A stretch of DNA of 6,889 nucleotides from SG8-41 sp035456985 (GTDB lineage: Bacteria > Pseudomonadota > Gammaproteobacteria > Burkholderiales > SG8-41), in the NCBI GenBank assembly GCA_035456985.1, contig DATICE010000039.1, positions 1-6,889 on the forward strand. The letters run 5' to 3'. Shown in pieces: positions 1-6,889 of this stretch. The notes beneath the pieces are model-generated. The model was not told the origin of the DNA, did no database searches, and worked only from the letters and a program-made list of their open reading frames with translations. How positions within the stretch are numbered: the first letter of the stretch is position 1; each line of letters opens with the position of its first letter. The position numbers were made by a program, and so were the translations under genes.

Positions 1-1
1 G

Positions 2-1114
2 TACCGGCACGACACCAAGCTCAAGTGCCTGGAGTGGTTCGGCAAGCTCGATGCCACTTGCATCAAGTGGTCCACCGCCGGTGACGCGCTGGTCAACGAG
101 AACGGCAAGAAAGTGGTCGTAATGGGCAAGTCGGCCAACGCGCCGCTACGCACGGCAGCCGGCGTCTACTGCAACGTGCGGCCCTACGGCACGATCACCA
201 ACGTGCGCTTCATGCCGGGGCTGCCGTACTCGCAGGATGGCAAGAAGTTCCGGGTGGACCGGGACACCGGAAACATCCACTCCGAAATGAATACGCCGGG
301 CGTGAGAATGGCGTATGCGGTGCGCCTGTTCCTCAAGATGGTCCATGAGTCGGGATACGTCGGTCGCGTCGCGACGAAGCCGACCCAGGCGCAGGAAGAC
401 GCGGTTAACGCGGGTATCCTCCGCTGGCTGCTGCAGGGAACGAAATTCGAGCTGAAGCGGCGCTACGCCGTGGACGCCTACGCCGAGCACAAGGCGAACG
501 TCGATGCGATCGTCGCGCTGCTGCCGAGGGACTTCAAGGCCGGCATGGAGAAGTGGGGCGGGGAGATCCACGAGCACATCTCGGATACCAATTTCGGCAT
601 CCTGCTGCACGACATGTATCAGCAGCGCAACGTGGTCGTGTACTCGACCGACCTGGACGGCGACCGGCTGACCGACCTCATGGCCGATGCGCCCGACGTG
701 CTGCGCGGCTGGGGGCAGGCGATCCTCGAGCACGTCAAGGCCGGCAAGGACATGAAGACGGTGTGGAAGGACATGGGCTTCACCATGACCAACGGCAAGG
801 ACATGACGAGCGTCATGTACCGCGTGCAAGGCGAGCCGATATTCGAGCAGACGCTCGGATCCGCCGACGCGATGCTGCTGCGCTTGCTGGCGGGGGACGA
901 GACCGTCGGCGGCACCAAGCAGCCCTACGACCCGCGGATCCATTTCGTGCTGATCAACGAGGCCTACAAGGCGGCGAATCCGGGCAACGAACGGCTTGCG
1001 ACCTGGCTCGACGCGCAGCTCGAGACCTTCGACAGCATCTACAGCGGCAAGCGTCCCCGCTACATCGAGGGCTACAACAAGCTGAAGGAAGCGATCAAGC
1101 CCTGGGGCAGGTAG
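2..1114 (+). CDS. Unrecognised protein, C-terminal 370 residues (5' end outside window)
   Basis: The frame is open from the first full codon at position 2 to the TAG stop ending at 1114, so the true start lies upstream of the window. A GTG at 113 could start a 333-residue form, but about 37 in-frame codons before it encode protein-like sequence (KLKCLEWFGKLDATCIKW), so I favour a truncated larger gene. I do not recognise the family. The visible part looks soluble: no transmembrane segment, a probably beta-rich first ~100 residues with three cysteines (in KCLEW, ATCIKW and VYCNVRP), then a charged, largely helical remainder with many Lys/Glu/Asp, aromatic pairs, and a repeated short GKDM element in its middle. 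The C-terminus ends in KPWGR. Codon use matches the neighbours, so recent transfer is not indicated. A strong terminator follows 50 bases downstream, so it is the last or only gene of its transcript. No function is proposed. Confidence 0.8.
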   Translation, partial: YRHDTKLKCLEWFGKLDATCIKWSTAGDALVNENGKKVVVMGKSANAPLRTAAGVYCNVRPYGTITNVRFMPGLPYSQDGKKFRVDRDTGNIHSEMNTPGVRMAYAVRLFLKMVHESGYVGRVATKPTQAQEDAVNAGILRWLLQGTKFELKRRYAVDAYAEHKANVDAIVALLPRDFKAGMEKWGGEIHEHISDTNFGILLHDMYQQRNVVVYSTDLDGDRLTDLMADAPDVLRGWGQAILEHVKAGKDMKTVWKDMGFTMTNGKDMTSVMYRVQGEPIFEQTLGSADAMLLRLLAGDETVGGTKQPYDPRIHFVLINEAYKAANPGNERLATWLDAQLETFDSIYSGKRPRYIEGYNKLKEAIKPWGR

Positions 1115-1164
1115 GCTCGTACCGCCGCCGCGGCTCCAGTCCGCGTGCGCGACGCCCCATAGAC

Positions 1165-1198
1165 AAAGCCCACGCCACCTTGCGGTCGCGTGGGCTTT
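1165..1198 (+). terminator. Strong intrinsic terminator of the first gene, perhaps bidirectional
   Basis: An 11-bp perfect stem pairs 1165-1175 (AAAGCCCACGC) with 1188-1198 (GCGTGGGCTTT). The 12-base loop can add ACC/GGT pairs. On the plus strand the stem runs into T6-G-T6 (1196-1208), a classic intrinsic terminator for the gene ending at 1114. On the minus strand the downstream tract is only TTTGTCT, so it could also end the convergent cold-shock gene, but less strongly. Confidence 0.9.
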
Positions 1199-1215
1199 TT
1201 GTTTTTTACCGGTTC

Positions 1216-1233
1216 GCCGGCCGCAGGGCCGGC
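1216..1233. repeat. Short GC hairpin just beyond the 3' end of the cold-shock gene
   Basis: Arms 1216-1222 (GCCGGCC) and 1227-1233 (GGCCGGC) form a perfect 7-bp stem with a GCAG loop, 7 bases beyond the cold-shock stop codon. No U-tract follows on the minus strand, so it is not a canonical terminator. It could protect the 3' end of the cold-shock mRNA or add to termination at the neighbouring larger hairpin. Confidence 0.45.
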
Positions 1234-1240
1234 GTGGCAA

Positions 1241-1447
1241 TCAGGATACGGCCTGAATGTTGGAAGCTTGCTTGCCCTTGGGCCCCTGCGTCACCTCGAA
1301 CGACACCTTCTGCCCTTCCTTGAGGGTCTTGAAGCCGCTCATCTGGATCGCCGAGAAATGCGCGAACAGGTCCTCGCTGCCGTCGTCCGGCGTGATGAAC
1401 CCGTAACCCTTGGCATCGTTGAACCACTTCACCGTACCGGTTGCCAT
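1241..1447 (-). CDS. cspA: Cold-shock protein, CspA family (68 aa)
   Basis: This encodes a small OB-fold protein that binds single-stranded RNA and DNA; family members act as RNA chaperones and transcription antiterminators. The 68 residues are the usual family length. Visible hallmarks are the VKWFN start (aromatic W8 and F9), the RNP1 motif KGYGFI (13-18) and an RNP2-type motif LFAHF (27-31, canonical VFVHF). The end GPKGKQASNIQ is typical of proteobacterial members. I chose the ATG at 1447 because the protein then begins MATGTVKWF as in the family and GAGG sits 7 bases upstream. A start at 1489 would add residues encoded by the leader hairpin and U-tract. It is divergent from clpS-clpA, as cspD is from clpS in E. 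coli. Whether it is cold-induced (CspA-like) or constitutive/stationary-phase (CspD/CspE-like) cannot be told from sequence, so the symbol is a family label. Confidence 0.95.
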   Translation of the reverse strand: MATGTVKWFNDAKGYGFITPDDGSEDLFAHFSAIQMSGFKTLKEGQKVSFEVTQGPKGKQASNIQAVS

Positions 1448-1463
1448 ACACCTACCTCTACTG

Positions 1464-1487
1464 AAAAAACGCGGGTGGGGCGCCCGC
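1464..1487 (-). promoter_or_regulatory. Terminator-like hairpin with U6 tract in the cold-shock gene leader
   Basis: Read on the minus strand, GCGGG (1487-1483) pairs with CCCGC (1475-1471) around a 7-base loop. Two possible G-U pairs lengthen the stem, and after one G comes TTTTTT (1469-1464). This is the shape of an intrinsic terminator, but it lies inside the leader, ending about 5 bases before the ribosome binding site (GAGG at 1455-1458) and 16 before the ATG. The sequence shows the hairpin and U-tract; that it works as an attenuator is inference. Known Csp antitermination activity makes autoregulation through melting of this stem plausible. Confidence 0.5.
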
Positions 1488-1500
1488 ACGCTGTTTGAGT

Positions 1501-1546
1501 TTCAAGATCGCGTACGGACCGGACCGGTACAGCGAACAAGCTTGAA
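1501..1546 (-). promoter_or_regulatory. Imperfect long hairpin near the 5' end of the cold-shock mRNA leader
   Basis: Paired segments are TTCAAG (1501-1506) with CTTGAA (1541-1546), CGC (1509-1511) with GCG (1532-1534), GTAC (1512-1515) with GTAC (1527-1530), and GG (1516-1517) with CC (1524-1525). That makes about 15 pairs with small bulges and one unequal internal loop. It falls wholly inside the predicted leader, just downstream of the predicted transcription start. Long structured leaders are typical of cold-shock genes and control stability and translation; a specific role here is inference. Confidence 0.4.
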
Positions 1547-1563
1547 GCCAAACACCCATAGGC

Positions 1564-1592
1564 TTTCTAGGGCATTTGACCGGGGAAGTCAA
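1564..1592 (-). promoter_or_regulatory. Predicted sigma-70 promoter of the cold-shock gene
   Basis: On the minus strand TTGACT (1592-1587, five of six consensus bases) is followed after exactly 17 bases by TAGAAA (1569-1564, four of six). Transcription would start near 1557-1559 and give a leader of about 110 nt, fitting the long leaders of csp genes. A second possible -10, TATACT (1597-1592), lies just upstream but has no clear -35. The -35 overlaps an inverted repeat, TTGAC-7-GTCAA (1576-1592), which could bind a regulator. Confidence 0.55.
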
Positions 1593-1624
1593 GTATAGCG
1601 CCTTTCCCGCAGGTAAAACGGCAC

Positions 1625-1652
1625 TTGATAATTTCCGTATTATGGTGAAAAT
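1625..1652 (+). promoter_or_regulatory. Possible promoter of clpS-clpA
   Basis: TTGATA (1625-1630, five of six -35 bases) and GAAAAT (1647-1652, four of six -10 bases) are spaced by 16 bases. They would start a short leader of about 30 nt before the clpS ATG at 1689. A separate good -10-like TATTAT lies at 1638-1643 but lacks a recognisable -35. The region is clearly AT-richer than the surroundings, which supports a promoter somewhere here, but the exact elements are uncertain. Confidence 0.35.
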
Positions 1653-1688
1653 ACCAATCAGAGCGCGCAATTAACGACGGTACCCGAT

Positions 1689-1997
1689 ATGGCGAATCGG
1701 CAGCGCGAAGACACCGTCCTCGAGGCCAAAAAGGCCAAGGTCAAAGCACCGCCGATGTTCAAGGTGCTGCTGCTGAACGACGATTACACGCCGATGGATT
1801 TCGTCGTGGTGGTGCTGCAGAAATTTTTCGCGCTGAGCCGCGAGAAGGCGACTCAGGTCATGCTCAAGGTGCATCGGGAAGGCATCGGGGTGTGCGGCGT
1901 CTACCCGAGGGATGTCGCCGCGACGAAGGTGGAACAGGTAAAATCGTACTCCAAGCAGCACCAGCATCCGTTACAGTGCGTAATGGAAGAAATGTGA
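1689..1997 (+). CDS. clpS: ClpS, adaptor for N-degron proteolysis by ClpAP
   Basis: ClpS captures proteins with destabilising N-terminal residues (Leu, Phe, Tyr, Trp) and hands them to the ClpA unfoldase in the cytoplasm. At 102 residues it is the usual length. A flexible, lysine-rich N-terminal tail (1-20), which in the family is needed for delivery to ClpA, precedes the core starting at PPMFKVLLLNDDYTPMDFV. The substrate pocket residues known from the family are present: N30, D31, T34, M36 and H62. The C-terminus HPLQCVMEEM is family-typical. The ATG at 1689 is preceded by a weak GACGG at 1676-1680. The gene ends one base before clpA, so the two are translated from one mRNA, probably coupled. 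Only the adaptor's known role is claimed; nothing unusual was seen. Confidence 0.97.
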   Translation: MANRQREDTVLEAKKAKVKAPPMFKVLLLNDDYTPMDFVVVVLQKFFALSREKATQVMLKVHREGIGVCGVYPRDVAATKVEQVKSYSKQHQHPLQCVMEEM

Positions 1998-1998
1998 A

Positions 1999-4254
<2,256 letters not shown>

Positions 4255-4277
4255 CGCCACCGCCTCCTCGCGCCAGC

Positions 4278-4310
4278 ACGCCCCGGTGACCGCAAGGACC
4301 GGGGCGTTTT
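4278..4310 (+). terminator. Intrinsic terminator of clpS-clpA
   Basis: A 10-bp perfect stem pairs 4278-4287 (ACGCCCCGGT) with 4298-4307 (ACCGGGGCGT). The loop GACCGCAAGG can close further as CC-GCAA-GG, a GNRA tetraloop. TTTT-G-TT follows (4307-4313). It lies 23 bases after the clpA stop and ends the operon before the sulfide dehydrogenase genes. Confidence 0.88.
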
Positions 4311-4318
4311 GTTCTGCT

Positions 4319-4340
4319 TGACGGGGGCGGAGCCCCGTCA
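4319..4340. repeat. Second hairpin in the clpA-fccA gap
   Basis: TGACGGGG (4319-4326) pairs perfectly over 8 bp with CCCCGTCA (4333-4340) around a 6-base loop. There is no U-tract on either strand, so it is not a classical terminator. The rest of the 169-base gap to fccA holds no gene. A TTGACG at 4318-4323 resembles a -35 box, but no convincing -10 lies at the right distance, so I do not call a promoter. The GGATAACAAT stretch (4354-4363) is the most AT-rich part upstream of fccA. Confidence 0.4.
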
Positions 4341-4423
4341 CAAACTAGCAGCGGGATAACAATCAAGTCACGGCGTCGGCGTCCGGCGCCGCCCCAGCTA
4401 CTTCGTCGATCAGGAGGAATGCC

Positions 4424-4780
4424 ATGAACCCCACGCTCATCCGCGTCGGCTGCGCGGCGCTACTGCTTGGTGCGGGATACGCGGGCGTCGCCGCAGCACA
4501 GGATCCGAACTACGCGCGCAACCTCGCTTCTGCCTGCTTCACGTGCCACGGCACCGACGGGCGCAGCGTTGGCGGCGTCCCGCCCGCACTGGCGGGCAGG
4601 GACCGAGGCGAGTTGCTCGACATGATGAAGGGCTTCAAGTCGGGCACGCGTCCTGCGACCCTCATGCACCAGCAGGCCAAGGGCTACACTGACCAGCAAC
4701 TCGAGGCGATCGCGGGCTATTTCGCCGGGACCACGAAGGGGCCGGCCGCTCCCGCTCCCGCCGCGCGGGTCAACTACTAG
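4424..4780 (+). CDS. fccA: Single-haem cytochrome c subunit of flavocytochrome c sulfide dehydrogenase
   Basis: This is the electron-accepting partner of FccB: it takes electrons from the flavin during sulfide oxidation and passes them to the periplasmic cytochrome pool. The 118-residue precursor has a Sec signal peptide (hydrophobic 8-25, likely cleaved after AGVAAA before Q26). The one haem-binding motif is CFTCH (38-42), and Met81 in TLMHQQAKGYTDQQLEAIAGYFA-type sequence is the likely distal ligand. The mature part (~93 residues) is a class I c-type domain with a short Ala/Pro tail (108-114). Purple sulfur bacterial FccA has two haems and is about twice as long; this is the short single-haem form. 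AGGAGG (4412-4417) sits 6 bases before the ATG. It lies 10 bases upstream of fccB. Alone it would only be called a c-type cytochrome; the neighbour and the MHQQAKGYTDQQ segment make FccA likely. Confidence 0.9.
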   Translation: MNPTLIRVGCAALLLGAGYAGVAAAQDPNYARNLASACFTCHGTDGRSVGGVPPALAGRDRGELLDMMKGFKSGTRPATLMHQQAKGYTDQQLEAIAGYFAGTTKGPAAPAPAARVNY

Positions 4781-4790
4781 GGAGGGACCC

Positions 4791-6062
4791 ATGAAAATTT
4801 CCAGACGCGAGTTCGTGAAGTGGATGGCGGCTTCGACCGGGGCTGCGGCTGTCACGGGTTGCGCGGGAATGCGCGGCCCATCCGCCGGGCGCGTAGTGGT
4901 AATCGGAGGCGGCTACGGTGGCGCGACGGCAGCCCGCTACCTCAAGATTTGGGCGCCGGACGTCGATGTCACGGTGATCGAGCGCAACGACGTATTCGTC
5001 TCCTGTCCGATCAGCAACCTCGTGCTGGGCGGCAACACCCAGTTGAGCAACATCACGATGGGCTACGAGGGACTGAGCAGCCGCGGCGTGAACCTCGTGC
5101 GCGACGAGGCGGTGGCAGTGGACGCGGGAGCGCGTCAGGTGCGGCTCGCGAGCGGCAAGACGCTTTCCTACGACCGGCTGATTGTCTCGCCGGGAATCGA
5201 CTTCAACTTCGATTCGATACCGGGGCTGAAAAGCATGGATGCGCAGAACCGGGTGCCGCACGCCTGGAAGGCGGGGCCTCAGACGGCGACGCTGAGAAAG
5301 CAGCTCGAGGCGATGCGCGATGGCGGCGTGTTCGTATTCCAGTTCCCGATGATGCCGTATCGCTGCCCACCCGGGCCGTACGAGCGCGTGTGCCAGGTCG
5401 CGGATTATTTCAAGAAGTCCAAGCCCAGGTCCAAGATCATCGTGCTCGATGCCAACCCCGACATCGCGTCGAAGAAGGGTCTCTTCCTCGCCGCGTGGAA
5501 CGGGATGTACAAGGGGATGATCGACTATCGTCCCAACAGCGAGCTCCAGGACGTGGACGTCAAGGGCATGGCGGTGAAGCTGACATTCGACAGCGTCAAG
5601 GGCGACGTGTTGAACGTCGTCCCCCCGCATGGCGCCGGAACCATCGCGCGGCAGGCGGGATTGATCACCGCCAATCAGCGCTGGTGCGGTGTCGACTGGC
5701 TCACGATGGAATCGGTCGCGGCCAAGGGCGTGCACGTGCTGGGCGACGCGACGCTCTCCGCGCCGGGGATGCCCAAGTCCGCCAGCATGGCCAACCAGCA
5801 CGGCAAGATCTGCGCCGCGGCGGTGATCGCGTTGCTGAAGGGCGAGCCGGTGCATCAGGAGCCGGCGATCATGAACACTTGCTACAGCTTCGTCGACGGC
5901 CGCTCGGCCATGCACGTCACTTCGATACATCAGTACAACAAGGCGCAGAAGACGCTGGTGCCGGTGAAGGGCGCCGGGGGAGTATCCACGGCATCGAGCG
6001 AGATCGAGGGCGGCTATGCCTGGGGCTGGGCGCGGAACATCTGGGCCGACGCGCTTGGCTGA
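4791..6062 (+). CDS. fccB: Flavoprotein subunit of flavocytochrome c sulfide dehydrogenase
   Basis: FccB oxidises sulfide in the periplasm to sulfur or polysulfide and passes electrons through FAD to FccA. At 423 residues it is the usual length. A Tat signal (SRREFVK, 4-10) fits export of a cofactor-loaded enzyme; VTGC (21-24) looks like a lipobox. The FAD fold starts VVVIGGGYGGATAARYL (35-51, GGGYGG). C72 in FVSCPISN is at the place of the family's covalent FAD cysteine. C192 (RCPPGPYE) and C364 (NTCYSF) match the redox-active pair that forms the sulfide-reacting disulfide. The second FAD-contact motif is VHVLGDAT (315-321), followed by a C-terminal sulfide-dehydrogenase domain (about 355-423). 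Further cysteines are C201, C299 and C341. GGAGGG (4781-4786) lies 4 bases before the ATG. Sulfide:quinone reductases share the fold but lack the CPPGPYE motif, leader and cytochrome partner, so they are less likely. Confidence 0.95.
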   Translation: MKISRREFVKWMAASTGAAAVTGCAGMRGPSAGRVVVIGGGYGGATAARYLKIWAPDVDVTVIERNDVFVSCPISNLVLGGNTQLSNITMGYEGLSSRGVNLVRDEAVAVDAGARQVRLASGKTLSYDRLIVSPGIDFNFDSIPGLKSMDAQNRVPHAWKAGPQTATLRKQLEAMRDGGVFVFQFPMMPYRCPPGPYERVCQVADYFKKSKPRSKIIVLDANPDIASKKGLFLAAWNGMYKGMIDYRPNSELQDVDVKGMAVKLTFDSVKGDVLNVVPPHGAGTIARQAGLITANQRWCGVDWLTMESVAAKGVHVLGDATLSAPGMPKSASMANQHGKICAAAVIALLKGEPVHQEPAIMNTCYSFVDGRSAMHVTSIHQYNKAQKTLVPVKGAGGVSTASSEIEGGYAWGWARNIWADALG

Positions 6063-6089
6063 GCGCCGGAGATCAGTTGCCGGATTCGA

Positions 6090-6116
6090 AGGGGCGCCTC
6101 AGGCACCCCTTTTTTT
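6090..6116 (+). terminator. Intrinsic terminator of fccA-fccB, inside the 3' end of the opposing gene
   Basis: AGGGG (6090-6094) pairs with CCCCT (6106-6110) and GCC (6096-6098) with GGC (6102-6104). There is one C-A mismatch, a 3-base loop and a run of seven T (6110-6116). It lies 27 bases after the fccB stop. The hairpin contains the stop codon (6099-6101) of the minus-strand DUF2784 gene, and its T-run is that gene's AAA-AAA-AGG codons. Minus-strand reading gives no U-tract, so it serves the fcc transcript only. Confidence 0.88.
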
Positions 6117-6476
6117 CGGGCGTATCCACCACCAGGTCGCCGCGACCACGAGCGCGAACAGCACGTACGCGACCGTGAACAACCATCCCGGAAAATCGTA
6201 AAACATGATGCGGTGGATCCAGCGCGCGACAAAGCTCTTGTCCGCGTGAATGCCCCGCAGCGCGTCCTCCCAGATCGTCAGCGGGCACCAGATGCCGAGC
6301 AGCGCCTCGCCGGCGACGAACACGATCGCAGCGAGGTGCGCGGCGCGGAACCAGAAGTTGCGCACCCACACCCAGCCCGCGGCCGCCCCGATCCAGACGA
6401 GCGCAAGCCCGCCGACCACGAACGACACGAACGCGAAGTGGACGATCAGGATGAAATCGGCGAGCAGGGTATTCAC
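6099..6476 (-). CDS. DUF2784 family small membrane protein
   Basis: A 125-residue integral inner-membrane protein of unknown function. Family-like features are the opening LLADFILIVHFAFVSFVV, the CPLTIWE motif (64-70) after GEALLG (57-61), and H88 in a later amphipathic segment. Three membrane helices are evident (about 4-28, 45-65 and 95-117), and a weaker stretch may add a fourth. The C-terminus RPKKRGA is basic, predicting a cytoplasmic end. I chose the GTG at 6476 because it places the first residues where the family begins. The frame is open much further upstream (to 6719), but that part lies inside the overlapping upstream gene and reads as Arg-rich shadow sequence. No good ribosome binding site precedes the GTG. 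The upstream gene ends 14 bases away, so translational coupling is plausible. Family membership is from recalled motifs; no biochemical role is known to me. Confidence 0.85.
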   Translation of the reverse strand: MNTLLADFILIVHFAFVSFVVGGLALVWIGAAAGWVWVRNFWFRAAHLAAIVFVAGEALLGIWCPLTIWEDALRGIHADKSFVARWIHRIMFYDFPGWLFTVAYVLFALVVAATWWWIRPKKRGA

Positions 6477-6490
6477 CGAGTGTGGGGCGA

Positions 6491-6889
6491 TCAGACCGCG
6501 GCGCGGCGGTCGTCGAGAAGGCCGGAGTCCGCGAGCCGCGCGTAGTCTTCCGGGCGATCGACGTCCCACAGCGTCTCGAGCTCCCGCCAGCGCCAGCCGA
6601 GCGCCGAGAGCCGCGCGCGCGACTCCGCCATGACGGTATCGGTGCCCCACGCGATGCCGTCGAAGAGTCTCGCGTCGGCGCGCGTCAATCCGATCAGCGC
6701 GTAGCCGCCGTCCTCGCATGGAACGAGCACGGCATCGGCGCCGTCCCGCAGCGCACGGTCTGCCTTGCGCAGGTGCCCCGTGGTGAGGGCGGGGCAGTCG
6801 CTGCCCACGAGCAATACCCGCGGGCAGGCGGCGAGCGTGGATTGGAAGGCCGCCAGCATGCGCGCGCCAAGATCGCCGTCGGCCTGCGC
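6491..6889 (-). CDS. DUF2064/TIGR04282 glycosyltransferase-like protein, C-terminal part (5' end outside window)
   Basis: Open from the window edge (first codon at 6889) to the TGA at 6491, giving 132 residues. An internal ATG at 6859 is not the start, because the residues before it (QADGDLGAR) match the family's conserved Gly-Asp-Leu-Gly-x-Arg segment. Family members are about 200-230 residues, so roughly the first third is missing. Motifs seen are GSDCPAL (29-35), EDGGYALIGL (59-68), WGTDTV (81-86) and DVDRPEDY (109-116), all typical of the GT-A-like nucleotidyl/glycosyltransferase fold of DUF2064. Database naming links TIGR04282 to arsenosugar biosynthesis, usually beside a TIGR04283 glycosyltransferase and a radical SAM protein. 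Those partners would lie outside the window, so the arsenic link is not shown here. It is followed 14 bases later by the DUF2784 gene, probably in one operon. Confidence 0.88.
   Translation of the reverse strand, partial: AQADGDLGARMLAAFQSTLAACPRVLLVGSDCPALTTGHLRKADRALRDGADAVLVPCEDGGYALIGLTRADARLFDGIAWGTDTVMAESRARLSALGWRWRELETLWDVDRPEDYARLADSGLLDDRRAAV

Noticed and set aside
146..1240. 364-codon minus frame and plus frame 553-1323 over the first gene
   Set aside because: Compositionally shadow-like (Arg, His, Leu-rich) and running through the terminator at 1165-1198. The frame ending at 1114 has balanced composition and ends just before that terminator.
1448..1489. Upstream ATG extending the cold-shock protein by 14 residues
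   Set aside because: The extension is encoded by the leader hairpin and U-tract, is absent from the family, and the ATG at 1447 has its own ribosome binding site.
4371..4402. GC-rich repeated CGGCGTC units upstream of fccA as a possible operator
   Set aside because: Only two short imperfect copies in GC-rich DNA; not distinguishable from composition.
4770..5930. 386-codon minus frame and a 452-codon plus frame (4820-6178) over fccB
   Set aside because: Both are Arg/Ala/Gly/His-rich shadows of fccB, which has Tat signal, FAD motif and catalytic cysteines in the true frame.
6477..6719. N-terminal extension of the DUF2784 frame to 6719
   Set aside because: It overlaps the DUF2064 coding region out of frame, is Arg-rich, and precedes the point where the family normally starts.

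Overview
This looks like an ordinary stretch of chromosome from a GC-rich, Gram-negative proteobacterium, most likely a betaproteobacterium. Three things point there: a short cold-shock protein carrying the LFAHFSAI motif, divergent from a clpS-clpA pair; a ClpS/ClpA adaptor-unfoldase couple of proteobacterial type; and a flavocytochrome c (FccA/FccB) pair whose flavoprotein has the Tat-plus-lipobox leader I associate with betaproteobacterial sulfide dehydrogenases. The assignment rests on recalled family resemblance, not on a search. Strong codon bias at third positions produces many long shadow frames, which I left out.

Layout. Positions 2-1114 (+) hold the last 370 codons of a protein I do not recognise, cut by the window edge and closed by a strong hairpin terminator (1165-1198). 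Next, on the minus strand, is a cold-shock protein (1241-1447) with a structured leader of about 110 nt. The leader includes a terminator-like hairpin with a U6 tract just upstream of the ribosome binding site. A compact AT-richer region (about 1557-1688) separates it from clpS (1689-1997) and clpA (1999-4254) on the plus strand, one base apart and ended by a terminator at 4278-4310.

After a 169-base gap come fccA (4424-4780), a single-haem c-type cytochrome, and fccB (4791-6062), the FAD subunit of sulfide dehydrogenase. They are 10 bases apart, each with a good ribosome binding site, and end in a terminator at 6090-6116. On the minus strand, running into that terminator, are a small DUF2784 membrane protein (6099-6476, GTG start) and, just upstream of it, the C-terminal part of a DUF2064/TIGR04282 glycosyltransferase-like protein (6491-6889, cut by the window edge).

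How the genes work together. ClpS delivers N-degron substrates to the ClpA unfoldase, which feeds ClpP (not in the window). FccA and FccB should form the periplasmic enzyme that oxidises sulfide to sulfur and passes electrons to the cytochrome c pool, so the organism probably can oxidise or detoxify sulfide. I see no mobile elements, tRNA or rRNA genes, CRISPR arrays or phage genes. I do not see an evident new multi-gene system. The observations most worth following are the cold-shock leader, the unidentified first protein, the terminator that doubles as the end of the DUF2784 gene, and the DUF2784-DUF2064 pairing.
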